Assembly (NCBI RefSeq): GCF_012913485.1 | Contig: NZ_CP051774.1 | Coordinates: 496,001 to 560,000 of the forward strand | Reading direction: 5' to 3' | DNA: 64,000 nt | Source of the DNA: Luteolibacter luteus | GTDB taxonomy: Bacteria > Verrucomicrobiota > Verrucomicrobiia > Verrucomicrobiales > Akkermansiaceae | In this document: positions 8,905 to 17,178 of the stretch, in pieces | Numbering within the stretch: position 1 is the stretch's first letter | Layout: each line of letters begins with the position of its first letter | The notes under the pieces: model-generated | The model's database searches: none | Told to the model about the DNA's origin: nothing | Seen by the model: the letters and a program-made list of their open reading frames with translations, nothing else | Position numbers and translations under genes: made by a program

Positions 8905-9887
8905 TCAAGGCTCTCTCCGCATCCCTTTTCCTCGCCAGCCTCCTTCACGGGGTGGCCCAGGACTTGCCACGCCGCCCGGATGACCCGGTGCCGGCGCAGG
9001 TCGATACCATGTTTGATCGCGGCCTCGCCTATCTCGCGAAGTTCCAGAACCAGCAGGGAGCGTGGGATGACAGCATGGGCAGCGAGCCCGGCGTGGTAGG
9101 ACTCTGCGTGGTCGCCTTCCTCGCCCATGGTGAGGACCCGAACCACGGCACCTATGCCAAGAACATTACCCGCGGCCTCGATTTCATCCTGTCCCAGCAG
9201 AACCAGAGCAATGGTTACATCGGGAACAGCATGTATAACCACGGTTTCGCCACCCTCGCCCTCGCGGAAGCCTACGGCATGGTGGACAACCCGAAGATCG
9301 CCCCCGCGCTGAGGAAAGCGGTGGATCTGATCCTCAGTGCGCAAAAACGGAATCGTTCCGAAGCCTGGCGATATACTCCGGACAGCACCGATGCGGATAC
9401 CACCGTCTCCGGCTGCCAGCTGGTCGCGCTCTATGCCGCGCGGAATGCAGGCCTGCCGGTCCCGGATGAAGCATTCAAGAAAGGCCTGGCCTATATGGCC
9501 CGCTGCCGCGGTGGCGATGGATCCTATGGCTACACCTCCGCGAGCGGCGGGAAGCCGACCCTGACGGCCATCGGCGTGCTCTGCCTCTCGCTCGCGAAGG
9601 AAAAGGACGGGAAAGGCTTCCAGTCCTCGGTCGACTACCTGCGCAAGCAGCTCTCCTACCGGGACCGCCACTACCCCTATTATTTCGAGTATTACATGTC
9701 CCAGGCCCTCTTCCATGCCGACCCGGAAACATGGGAAGAATGGAACTCCCGGAACATCCGCTACCTTTCGACGGCCCAGTCCCGTGACGGCTCATGGCCC
9801 GGGAACAAGGGACAGTCCTTCAATACGGCAGGGTCCCTGCTTTCGCTGGCCCTGAACTATAGGTTTCTTCCAATCTACGAAAAATGA
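8901..9887 (+). CDS. secreted prenyltransferase/squalene-oxidase-repeat protein
   Basis: A 328-residue exported protein. A signal peptide of about 19 residues (ending HGVAQ) precedes alpha/alpha-toroid repeats, each with an aromatic helix and a Gln-x-x-Gly-x-Trp-like turn: FQNQQGAWDD, LSQQNQSNGYIG, RCRGGDGSYGY and TAQSRDGSWPG. These repeats form the barrel of terpene cyclases, but the catalytic DXDD or DCTAE motifs are absent and the protein is exported, so enzymatic cyclisation is unlikely. Related exported toroids are common in Planctomycetota and Verrucomicrobiota and may be peptide- or glycan-binding scaffolds. It is coupled to both neighbours through ATGA overlaps. Confidence 0.82.
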   Translation: MIKALSASLFLASLLHGVAQDLPRRPDDPVPAQVDTMFDRGLAYLAKFQNQQGAWDDSMGSEPGVVGLCVVAFLAHGEDPNHGTYAKNITRGLDFILSQQNQSNGYIGNSMYNHGFATLALAEAYGMVDNPKIAPALRKAVDLILSAQKRNRSEAWRYTPDSTDADTTVSGCQLVALYAARNAGLPVPDEAFKKGLAYMARCRGGDGSYGYTSASGGKPTLTAIGVLCLSLAKEKDGKGFQSSVDYLRKQLSYRDRHYPYYFEYYMSQALFHADPETWEEWNSRNIRYLSTAQSRDGSWPGNKGQSFNTAGSLLSLALNYRFLPIYEK

Positions 9888-11431
9888 TCCGACGTCTGGT
9901 CATCGCCTCTTGGCTCACCCTGCCGCTCGCTGCCCAGCAGGAGCCGGTGGATCACCTGCGCTTCACCAATGGTGACCAGTTGCAGGGGCACTTCGGCGGC
10001 ATCAGTGACAACGGTAAGATCTTCTGGGAGCGCCCGGACATCGCCACCCCCATCGAGCTGCAGCAGGAGAAGGTCCGGCAGATCGTTTTGCATGGTGCCA
10101 GCCCGGCCTCGCCGATGGCGAACCCCTGCCACGTGACCTTGATCAATGGCGACCGCATCCCCGGCAAGGTGGTCGCTGCCGACGAGAACGAATACACCAT
10201 CGAAAGCACCGCCGCGGGCGTGCTGACACTCCCGCGCGACGTGATCGCCACCGTGGCGCCGAATCCCTTCGGCGGGCGCTTGCTCTACGCCGGCCCCTTC
10301 GAAGAAAAGGGCTGGAACATCGCACGTGCGGAAAGCGCTGCCGCCGACATTCAGGACCCCTTTGCAGCAAATGGTCCGCTGCTGCCGGATCCCACCGGAA
10401 AGAAGGATGCGAATGCCAAGAAGGAACCCGAGGCGAAGGCCTCCTGGGTCCATGCCGGAACCGCCTGGTATTCCCGCAATGGCAATGATGCGATCACCTA
10501 TGACGCAAATATGCCGGATCGCGCCCTGCTGCGCTTCAAGCTCGGCTGGCGCTCGCGTCCATCCTTCGCCGTCGCCTTCCATGCCGATCTGGCGAAGCCG
10601 CCGGCGGCGAAGAAGGAAGGGGGCGATGGCGACGACAACCGCGGAAATTTCGGTGGCCCGTCACAATTCACCAAGCTTTTCGGCAATGCTTATGTGTTGA
10701 ACTTTAATCCCGGTTACGTCCGCTTGCAGCGCACCTGGTACGACGAGGATGGCCAGCCGAAGATCACCGGCGTCCGCGTCGGCAGCACGTCCATCCGCCT
10801 GCCGGATACGGGCGAGGCTCTCTTCGAGATCCGCGCCGATCGCAAGGAAGGCTGCATCGCCGTCTACATCGATGGCGAGTTCGCCCTCCAATGGTATACC
10901 AACGAGGAGAACCGTGAAGAAGGCGGGGTCGAGGAGACCTACAAGGCCCCGGGCGGGGCTTTCGGGTTCCAGGTGCAAGGAGGTGCCTCGCAGGTGAAGA
11001 TTTCCGACATCGTGGTGGCGGAGTGGAATGGCATGACCGATTCCGCCCGTAGCATGGAGAGCGAGAAGCAGGACATCGTCCTGCTCACCAATGGCACCGA
11101 CCGCTTCTCCGGCACCGTGCGTGGGATTCAGGATGGCATCGTGGAGATCGACTCGAAGTATGCCGGGATGAAGATCCCGCTCACCGAAGTCGCGGAGGTC
11201 CGCTTTGCGAAGAGCGGACGCCGCAAGATCGAGGAGGCTCCCGCAGCGGAGATCTCCGTTCACCTCCAGCCCGTCGGGAAGATCAGCGGAAAGCCGGTGG
11301 TCGCCGCCGATGGCAGGATCGAACTGGAAAACCGCTTGGCCGGAAAGATCGACCTCGATCTGGCACCCGCCGTCGTCTTGGAATTTCAAGCTGGCGGAGG
11401 ATTCCTTGACGGTTGGGATGATGACCTTTGA
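9884..11431 (+). CDS. secreted paralogue 1: beta-barrel repeats plus ConA-like domain
   Basis: A 515-residue exported protein (MIRRLVIASWLTLPLAAQQ signal). It begins with two short beta repeats carrying the pattern hydrophobic-x-NGD-x-hydrophobic-x-G (LRFTNGDQLQGHF and VTLINGDRIPGKV). A concanavalin-like sandwich follows (about 150-380) with LLRFKLGWRSRPSF, EIRADRKEG and IDGEFALQWY, and a C-terminal repeat (VLLTNGTDRFSGTV). The same architecture occurs in the next two genes. A Lys/Asp-rich insertion near residue 230 is unique to this copy. The start overlaps the preceding stop (ATGA). Function unknown; carbohydrate or wall binding is possible. Confidence 0.75.
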   Translation: MIRRLVIASWLTLPLAAQQEPVDHLRFTNGDQLQGHFGGISDNGKIFWERPDIATPIELQQEKVRQIVLHGASPASPMANPCHVTLINGDRIPGKVVAADENEYTIESTAAGVLTLPRDVIATVAPNPFGGRLLYAGPFEEKGWNIARAESAAADIQDPFAANGPLLPDPTGKKDANAKKEPEAKASWVHAGTAWYSRNGNDAITYDANMPDRALLRFKLGWRSRPSFAVAFHADLAKPPAAKKEGGDGDDNRGNFGGPSQFTKLFGNAYVLNFNPGYVRLQRTWYDEDGQPKITGVRVGSTSIRLPDTGEALFEIRADRKEGCIAVYIDGEFALQWYTNEENREEGGVEETYKAPGGAFGFQVQGGASQVKISDIVVAEWNGMTDSARSMESEKQDIVLLTNGTDRFSGTVRGIQDGIVEIDSKYAGMKIPLTEVAEVRFAKSGRRKIEEAPAAEISVHLQPVGKISGKPVVAADGRIELENRLAGKIDLDLAPAVVLEFQAGGGFLDGWDDDL

Positions 11432-11444
11432 TTGCTGAACCCCC

Positions 11445-12770
11445 GTGTATCGTCTCGCACTCACTCTCGCCCTGATCTTGCCCGCTGCCGCGGACGAGGT
11501 CATCCTGACCGACGGGTCACGCCTGTCCGGCACCGTGGCCGCCGTGGCCGATACCGGCGAGCTTGCTCTCGCCAGCCCGCTCTCCAGCGAGCCATTCCAA
11601 CTTCGGGCGGATCACATCAAGCAGGTGCAATTCAGCCACGCCAAGAAAGTGGTCGATGAATACGATGCCATGCTGGTGCTCGCCAATGGCGACGAACTGC
11701 CCTGCGATTTGCTGGGCATCAACGCGGATTCACTCCGCGTAAACACCTCTCTCGGCGGCGAGATCGACGTGCCGCGCAGCGCGGTGAACACCGTGCAGCT
11801 CGGGGTACGGCCCCGGAAGCTGGTCTATCGCGGACCGGATAGCGACGATGGCTGGAAGATCAAAAGCGGCTGGCGCTTCGACAACCGTCGCTTCATGGCC
11901 GATGGCAGCGGCACTCTGGCACGGAGCTTCGATATCCCGGGGTCCTTTGCCCTGCGCTTCCGCTTGGCCTGGAAAAACACGCCGAACATCCAAGTCTATT
12001 TCGCCGACGACATGCTGGAAACCACCGGCAAGGCGGATCGCTACTACGTGACCTTCAATAGCTCGGGCTTCGAGTTGAAGCGCCAGCAGAGCAATGACGG
12101 CCACCCCTATCTGGCGATGGCTTCGATCCCCCGCGAGCCGGACGACTTCCCGGACTCCCAGCTCGAAGTGGAGCTCCGCGTGGATCGCAAGCTGGCAATG
12201 GTGCACGTCTACCTCAACGGCGAGTTTGTGGAGAAATACCATGACTCGCTCGATAGCGCGCCCATCGGCCAGGGCGTGATGTTCCGCAGCAATACCGGCG
12301 GCGAGGACTTGCAGTTTATCGATGCCGTCGAAGTGCGTGAATGGGACCCTTCCGCCGACCGCCACCGTGCCGAACCCCGGGGCGATGAATCTTCCGACGT
12401 GGTGATCACGCGCTCCTCCGATCGCGGCAAGGTGAAGATCCTCGAGATGCGCGAGCTCAACGGCACCCCGATGCTCTTTTACAAGGGCCCGCACTCCCCT
12501 ACCGCGGTGGAACTCCCGCTGGACGAGGTTTCCACGCTGTTCTTCGAACGTCCTGCGGAGCGCCCCGCGCAGCCGCACCCGCCGCTTGCACTGGGCCTGC
12601 GCAGCCGTGGCTCGCTGGGCGTGAACAATTGCCGCTCCGAAGGAGATCTGCTCATCGCCGATCATCCTTTGCTTGGAAAACTCTCGATCCGCCGTGATGC
12701 GGTGGCGAAGTTGGAGAGGATCGATGGCAAGGAAGAGCAAAAGGATGTAGAGGAGGAGGAAGAGGAGTGA
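11445..12770 (+). CDS. secreted paralogue 2: beta-barrel repeats plus ConA-like domain
   Basis: A 441-residue exported protein from a GTG start, 13 bases after paralogue 1; no in-frame ATG precedes the signal peptide YRLALTLALILPAAA. N-terminal repeats VILTDGSRLSGTV and LVLANGDELPCDL match those of paralogue 1. The central sandwich has LRFRLAWKNTPN, VELRVDRKLAM and VYLNGEFVEKYHD, at the same relative places as in the sister proteins. The C-terminus ends in an acidic run (KDVEEEEEE), whose codons form a purine-rich AGGAGG-like tract that may serve as the ribosome site of the next gene. Confidence 0.75.
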   Translation: MYRLALTLALILPAAADEVILTDGSRLSGTVAAVADTGELALASPLSSEPFQLRADHIKQVQFSHAKKVVDEYDAMLVLANGDELPCDLLGINADSLRVNTSLGGEIDVPRSAVNTVQLGVRPRKLVYRGPDSDDGWKIKSGWRFDNRRFMADGSGTLARSFDIPGSFALRFRLAWKNTPNIQVYFADDMLETTGKADRYYVTFNSSGFELKRQQSNDGHPYLAMASIPREPDDFPDSQLEVELRVDRKLAMVHVYLNGEFVEKYHDSLDSAPIGQGVMFRSNTGGEDLQFIDAVEVREWDPSADRHRAEPRGDESSDVVITRSSDRGKVKILEMRELNGTPMLFYKGPHSPTAVELPLDEVSTLFFERPAERPAQPHPPLALGLRSRGSLGVNNCRSEGDLLIADHPLLGKLSIRRDAVAKLERIDGKEEQKDVEEEEEE

Positions 12771-14170
12771 TGAAGACGATGCTTTACCCCTCCCTGCTGC
12801 TTGCCGCCCTGACCGGTGCGGGCGCGGCCCCGCAGACCGAAGTGCAGTGCATCGACGGCAGCCGCCTGAAGGGAAATCTCGTGGAAATCGGCCCGGACAC
12901 CGCGCGGTTGGAGGCGGATTTCCTGGCATCCCCGGTGCCGCTGAAGACCGAGAAGATCCTGGAGATCTCGATGGCCGCGAAGCGTGGCGATTTCAAGGGC
13001 GACCATGTGGCAACCGTGACGCTGAGCAATGGCGATACCCTGCGCGGCGAGTTGACCGGAGTGAGCGACAAGGAGATCTCCCTGAGCACCTGGTATGCCG
13101 GTGACATGAAGTTCCGCCGCGAGATGGTGGACCGCTTGGAGATCGAGGATCGTCCGGAGCTGTTTTTCTCCGGCCCGGAATCGATCGACGGCTGGACCTT
13201 GGACGACCCGCCATCGTGGAACTATGAGCAAGGAGCCCTGCGCGCCACCGGCCCGGGCTCGGTTTCACGGGATGTCGGCAAGCTGCCGGCGAAGCTCCGC
13301 TACGCCTTCGACCTGGCTTGGCGCGCGAGTCCACGCTTCCGCTTCATTTTCCTGAGCGATGATGTGCAGGCCGGAGAACCGGCCAATTGCTACATGCTCG
13401 ATTTTACAAATTCGCGTTTCCTTCAGCTCACCAAGCGCTCGTCCCGCACCGGCGTTACCCAGATCGGCGGCTTCATCAATATCCCCGAGATGCAGACCAA
13501 GGAGAAGATCCGCATCGAGGTCCTGGTGGATCGCAAGGCGGGCTTCATCCGCTTGCTGGTGAATGGCAATGTCGCACAGGATTGGAACGACCCCGATCCG
13601 GAGCAAGGCGCATCCTCAGGAGGTATCCATTTCAACTCCCGGGAAAGTGCCAACATCCGGATCTCCCGCGTCGAGGTGACCTCGTGGGATGGCGTCGTGG
13701 AAGGCCATGCGCCGGACAATGGAGAGGGACTCATGGAAGACGATGAGCCGCCCCAGCCGAAGGAGGAACCGGAACCCGATCCAGCCCGCATCCGCCTGCG
13801 GAACAACGATGAGGTGGCGGGCGAGATGCTGGGCATCGAAAGCGGCAAGGTGAAGCTGAAGACCCGCTTCGGCGAGGTCTTGCTCCCCGTTTCGAGGCTT
13901 CGCAACTTCACGCTTCACACCAAGGACAACCGCAAGAACCCGGACCTCTACCAGATTCCCAAGCGTTACCTGGGCGACGTTCGCGCCTGGTTCCCGGATG
14001 GCACCTGCGTGACCTTCCGCCTCGAAAGTTCGGCTGAAGGGCGCTTGAAAGGCTACGCACAACCCTTTGGGGACGTGGCCTTCGATGGCAATGCCTTCAA
14101 CCGGATCGAGTTCAATCTCTACGATCCGGAGCTGGAGGAGGCACGCCTCAGCTTCCAAGGATGGAAGTAA
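12770..14170 (+). CDS. secreted paralogue 3: beta-barrel repeats plus ConA-like domain
   Basis: About 466 residues with a signal peptide (MKTMLYPSLLLAALTGAGA). The repeats VQCIDGSRLKGNL and VTLSNGDTLRGEL, a ConA-like middle (RYAFDLAWRASPRF, IEVLVDRKAGF, LLVNGNVAQDWND) and a C-terminal repeat IRLRNNDEVAGEM repeat the architecture of the two upstream genes. An in-frame GTG at 12767 is possible, but the ATG at 12770 overlaps the upstream stop as TGATG and follows a purine-rich AGGAGGAGG tract. It is the last gene of the six-gene run, followed by a hairpin and the convergent aat gene. Function unknown. Confidence 0.75.
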   Translation: MKTMLYPSLLLAALTGAGAAPQTEVQCIDGSRLKGNLVEIGPDTARLEADFLASPVPLKTEKILEISMAAKRGDFKGDHVATVTLSNGDTLRGELTGVSDKEISLSTWYAGDMKFRREMVDRLEIEDRPELFFSGPESIDGWTLDDPPSWNYEQGALRATGPGSVSRDVGKLPAKLRYAFDLAWRASPRFRFIFLSDDVQAGEPANCYMLDFTNSRFLQLTKRSSRTGVTQIGGFINIPEMQTKEKIRIEVLVDRKAGFIRLLVNGNVAQDWNDPDPEQGASSGGIHFNSRESANIRISRVEVTSWDGVVEGHAPDNGEGLMEDDEPPQPKEEPEPDPARIRLRNNDEVAGEMLGIESGKVKLKTRFGEVLLPVSRLRNFTLHTKDNRKNPDLYQIPKRYLGDVRAWFPDGTCVTFRLESSAEGRLKGYAQPFGDVAFDGNAFNRIEFNLYDPELEEARLSFQGWK

Positions 14171-14176
14171 GGTCAA

Positions 14177-14197
14177 GGGCAAGCCTCTGGCCTGCCC
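14177..14197. terminator. hairpin between convergent genes
   Basis: A 9-bp stem with one mismatch (GGGCAAGCC / GGCCTGCCC, loop TCT) lies between the end of the six-gene run and the end of aat. It has no T tract. It is a possible bidirectional terminator. Confidence 0.4.
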
Positions 14198-14208
14198 TAT
14201 CCACCAGA

Positions 14209-14829
14209 TCAGGCACCGGGACCGAGCGGCGGCGGATGAAAGACACCGTCCTGCGGCCCCAGCGCATCCTTGAGCCGCCGCTGGTATTCATCCCGCGGTA
14301 CCTCGATCCCACCGAATTTCCGAAGGTGATCGGTAAGCCACTGCGTATCCAGCAGCATGAAGCCGCGCGCCTGCAATTCGCGCACCAGCGCGACTAGGGC
14401 GAACTTGGAGGCATCGGTCTTCCGGGAGAACATGCTCTCTCCAAAGAAGGCCTTTCCTAGCGCCACCCCGTAGAGCCCGCCTTGCAGGCCCTCCTCATCA
14501 TGCACCTCCACCGAATGCGCATAGCCGAGGCGGTGCAGCAGGCAGTAGCTCTCCAGGATGGTGGCGTCGATCCAGGTGCGCTCGCGGTCGGCACAGCCCT
14601 GCATCGTACCGCGGAAATCGGTATCCCACTTCACGACGAAGGGCGACCGCTTCATCGCACGCTTCATGCCGTGGGGAATGTGGAAGCCGTGATCGAGCGG
14701 GATCACCCCGCGCAGCAACGGCGAAAACCACGTGAGCTCACCTTGATCTGCCATCGGGAAAACCCCTTGGGCATAGGCACCAAGCAGCACTTGCGGCGGG
14801 ATGATCTGGGCTGGCGGGAATCCGGACAC
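14209..14829 (-). CDS. aat: leucyl/phenylalanyl-tRNA--protein transferase
   Basis: Adds Leu or Phe from aminoacyl-tRNA to proteins with N-terminal Lys or Arg, marking them for ClpS/ClpAP degradation (N-end rule). Family signatures are GAYAQGVFPMAD near the N-terminus, WFSPLLRGVIPL, and the core GGLYGVALGKAFFGESMFS followed by ASKFAL; LLDTQWLTDHL is the conserved late motif. The length of 206 residues is slightly short, as in many non-proteobacterial Aat proteins. It is transcribed alone, away from a repeat-containing intergenic region. Confidence 0.95.
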   Translation of the reverse strand: MSGFPPAQIIPPQVLLGAYAQGVFPMADQGELTWFSPLLRGVIPLDHGFHIPHGMKRAMKRSPFVVKWDTDFRGTMQGCADRERTWIDATILESYCLLHRLGYAHSVEVHDEEGLQGGLYGVALGKAFFGESMFSRKTDASKFALVALVRELQARGFMLLDTQWLTDHLRKFGGIEVPRDEYQRRLKDALGPQDGVFHPPPLGPGA

Positions 14830-14952
14830 GTTCCGCGGCTAACATGCATGCAGTATCCCCATCGCTCAATCGGATTCGGCGGACTGCCGAGCCAAGCTTT
14901 GAGGGTCGCGGATAGGGTCAGCCAAGTTCTCCCGGGCCCCGCAATGCCCTTC

Positions 14953-15128
14953 CACTGGCAGTAGAAGCTTACCACCGACATGCGCGAAGCTTCCCGAGCC
15001 AACATCCCCTTTCTCGTGCACATCGGGCCTCTCACCATACCCATCGTCGGGCTTCTCGGCCGGAGACCTTCTACTGCCACCAAGGGTTCGGCAGAGAGAT
15101 CCCTGTTAAATTTCTTCTTTTTAACAGG
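14953..15128 (+). repeat. structured intergenic repeat, copy A
   Basis: The 504-base gap between aat and yceD contains a structured element and no convincing gene. It opens with CACTGGCAGTAGAAGCT (14953-14969) and, 22 bases further on, AAGCT again. A 12-bp perfect inverted repeat TGGCAGTAGAAG / CTTCTACTGCCA spans 14957-14968 and 15068-15079. It closes with a perfect 9-bp hairpin CCTGTTAAA / TTTAACAGG at 15102-15128. The same parts, in the same order and at nearly the same spacing, occur on the minus strand at 38068-38239. It may be a short non-autonomous mobile element or a structured RNA; a gene for yceD-rpmF begins 205 bases downstream. Confidence 0.7.
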
Positions 15129-15333
15129 AGGAACAGGAACGGATTCCAAAGGTCCCCGCCATCGGATATCCGGCAAAGCCCCCGGGATCCATACGCCATT
15201 CACGCACCGGAGTTCCGGAATCCATTTTGGAAACAAGCGCTTGGCAAATAGTCGGCCGGCCTTTCTCCATTCCCCTTGCACATCCCCTCATGCGGGTTGA
15301 AATCTCCCTGCCCCTCCCACACTCTTTTCGCCC

Positions 15334-15837
15334 ATGTCCGCCCGTCTTTCCATTGATCTCCACACCTTGCCCGAGGAAGGCAAAAACTTCAGCGGAGAGA
15401 TTGATCCGGAGATCTTCGACCTCCCCGAGCACGACGTCAAACCGCTGGGCCCCATGGTCTACGACCTCCGTGTCCAGCGATTCGGCTCGGAATTGCTACT
15501 TTCCGGCAGTCTTTCCGCACCCTTCGAATTGATCTGCGTCCGCACCGTCCATCCTTTCAAAAAGACCCTCGTCGTCGACCCCGCCAATGTTTCGGTAGAG
15601 ATTGAGGATGAAGGATCTGTGGACGTCACCGACGCCCTCCGGGAGGAGCTCCTCTTGGAGATCCCGGACTACCCGCGCTGCGAGGAAGCGGACGAACCGA
15701 TGCACTGCGAAATCGATCCTCGCTATTTGGCAGTGGACAAACCCGCAGAGGATGGGGTAGAGACCCGCCCCCGCGCCGCAGGGGACGACCGCTGGTCGGC
15801 CCTCGATGCGCTGGATAAACTGGATTCCGAACGCTAA
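15334..15837 (+). CDS. yceD: YceD/DUF177 family protein (23S rRNA accumulation)
   Basis: A 167-residue acidic protein of the DUF177 family, needed for normal 23S rRNA accumulation in the bacteria and plants studied. Visible features are a beta-rich N-terminus, RVQRFGSELLLSGSLSAPFEL, in which the usual first CxxC cysteine is replaced but a later Cys (ICVRTV) is kept, an acidic middle, and the family tail DDRWSALDALDKL. Its position 12 bases before rpmF is the classic yceD-rpmF arrangement and supports the call. It probably acts in the cytoplasm on pre-50S particles. Confidence 0.88.
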   Translation: MSARLSIDLHTLPEEGKNFSGEIDPEIFDLPEHDVKPLGPMVYDLRVQRFGSELLLSGSLSAPFELICVRTVHPFKKTLVVDPANVSVEIEDEGSVDVTDALREELLLEIPDYPRCEEADEPMHCEIDPRYLAVDKPAEDGVETRPRAAGDDRWSALDALDKLDSER

Positions 15838-15849
15838 TACCTTCACGTC

Positions 15850-16032
15850 ATGGCCGTACCAAAACGCCGTCAGTCCAAGAGCCGGCAAAAGATGCGCCGG
15901 GGTGCCAGCCGCTGGCGCGCACCGATCTTCAAGTCTTGCTCCGAGTGCGGCAGCCGCGTGCCTTCGCACATTGCCTGCCCGTCCTGCGGTTACTACGCTG
16001 GCCGCAAGGTTCTTGAAGTGGATGCGCTCTGA
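15850..16032 (+). CDS. rpmF: 50S ribosomal protein L32
   Basis: A 60-residue basic protein of the large ribosomal subunit. It starts MAVPKRRQSKSRQKMRRG, the L32 signature. It carries the zinc-binding pair CSEC and CPSC, so it is the C+ form. The short spacing from yceD and the plsX gene downstream form the common yceD-rpmF-plsX order. Confidence 0.98.
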   Translation: MAVPKRRQSKSRQKMRRGASRWRAPIFKSCSECGSRVPSHIACPSCGYYAGRKVLEVDAL

Positions 16033-16061
16033 AGCGCTCCGACCCGGATTTTTCAAGATCG

Positions 16062-16084
16062 CCGTGCCGGCTTTTCCGGCACGG
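16062..16084 (+). terminator. hairpin downstream of rpmF
   Basis: A perfect 9-bp stem (CCGTGCCGG / CCGGCACGG, loop CTTTT) lies 30 bases after rpmF and is followed by TGATTTGTTG. It may partially terminate yceD-rpmF transcription before plsX or separate the ribosomal mRNA by processing. Confidence 0.55.
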
Positions 16085-16120
16085 TGATTTGTTGTATCCG
16101 GGTCTCACGATGCACCCGCG

Positions 16121-17149
16121 ATGAAAGTAGCGCTCGATGCCATGGGCGGCGACCACGCCCCCGCCGTCAATATCGGAGGGGCCAAGGAAGCCCTGCAGCT
16201 TTACCCCGCGATCGAGAAGATCTTCCTCGTGGGAGATCAGGCAGCCTTGGAGGCGGAGTGCGCGAAACAAGGACTCTCCCTTTCCGATCCCCGCGTGCAG
16301 ATCGTCCACGCCCCGGAGACCATCGGCATGGCCGAACCGGGCGCCAAGACGGTGCGCCGCAAGAAGCAGTCTTCCATCAATGTGGCGATGGACTTGGTGA
16401 AGGCCGGCGAGGCTCACGCCTTCGTCTCCGCGGGCAATACCGGTGCCGCCGTCGCCTCCGCCACCATCAAGCTCCGTCTGATCGAAGGCGTGGACCGCGC
16501 GGGCATCGCCTCCGGCCTGCCGAATGAATTCGGCGTGTGCCACTTGCTCGATGCCGGCGCAAACCCCGAAGCCAAGCCTGAGCACCTGCTCGTCTACGCG
16601 ATCATGGGCAGCGCCTTCGCCCAGTACGCCCTCGGCGTGAAGCAGCCGAAAGTCGGGCTCATGTCGAATGGTGAGGAAGACGAAAAAGGCACCACTTTCA
16701 CCAAGGAGACCTTCGCCCTGCTCAAGCAGTTCGCCGACAGCGGCAAGGCACCCTTCGAATTCGTCGGCAACGTCGAAGGCCACGATCTTTTCGAAACCCA
16801 GCTCGACGTGGTGCTCTGCGACGGCTTCACCGGCAACGTCGTGCTGAAGTCCTGCGAAGCCACCGCCAAGGCCATGTTCAAGTGGCTGAAGGCCGAGCTC
16901 ACCGCCAGCCCGATCCGCATGCTCGGCGCGAAAATTTCCAAGGGCGCCTTCATGGCCCTCAAGGAACGCGCCAGCGCCGAATCCTACGGCGGCAGTCCCC
17001 TTCTCGGCGTGAATGGCGTGGTCATTATCGCTCACGGTGGCTCCACCGCCGTCGCCGTCCGCAATGCGATCCGCGTCGGCATGGAAACCTACGAGCACAA
17101 GGTGAATCCCCACATCCAGGAGACTCTGGCGAAGGTGGCGCTCACCTAG
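16121..17149 (+). CDS. plsX: phosphate acyltransferase PlsX
   Basis: Converts acyl-ACP to acyl-phosphate for the PlsY-dependent first step of phospholipid synthesis; a peripheral membrane protein. The N-terminus MKVALDAMGGDHAP is diagnostic; VSAGNTGAA, NVEGHDLF and DGFTGNVVLKSCEA follow in the expected order. The length of 342 residues is typical. fabH, often next to plsX, is not found here; instead a convergent minus-strand gene follows 29 bases later. Confidence 0.97.
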   Translation: MKVALDAMGGDHAPAVNIGGAKEALQLYPAIEKIFLVGDQAALEAECAKQGLSLSDPRVQIVHAPETIGMAEPGAKTVRRKKQSSINVAMDLVKAGEAHAFVSAGNTGAAVASATIKLRLIEGVDRAGIASGLPNEFGVCHLLDAGANPEAKPEHLLVYAIMGSAFAQYALGVKQPKVGLMSNGEEDEKGTTFTKETFALLKQFADSGKAPFEFVGNVEGHDLFETQLDVVLCDGFTGNVVLKSCEATAKAMFKWLKAELTASPIRMLGAKISKGAFMALKERASAESYGGSPLLGVNGVVIIAHGGSTAVAVRNAIRVGMETYEHKVNPHIQETLAKVALT

Positions 17150-17178
17150 TGGACTAGCGGCAGGCACAGGCAGGAACT

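Noticed and set aside
8901-9887. Prenyltransferase-repeat protein considered as a terpene (hopanoid) cyclase
   Set aside because: It has a signal peptide, is half the length of squalene-hopene cyclase and lacks the DXDD catalytic motif.
14980-15300. A 106-codon plus-strand frame between aat and yceD
   Set aside because: It runs across the structured repeat and its hairpin and has no protein signature.
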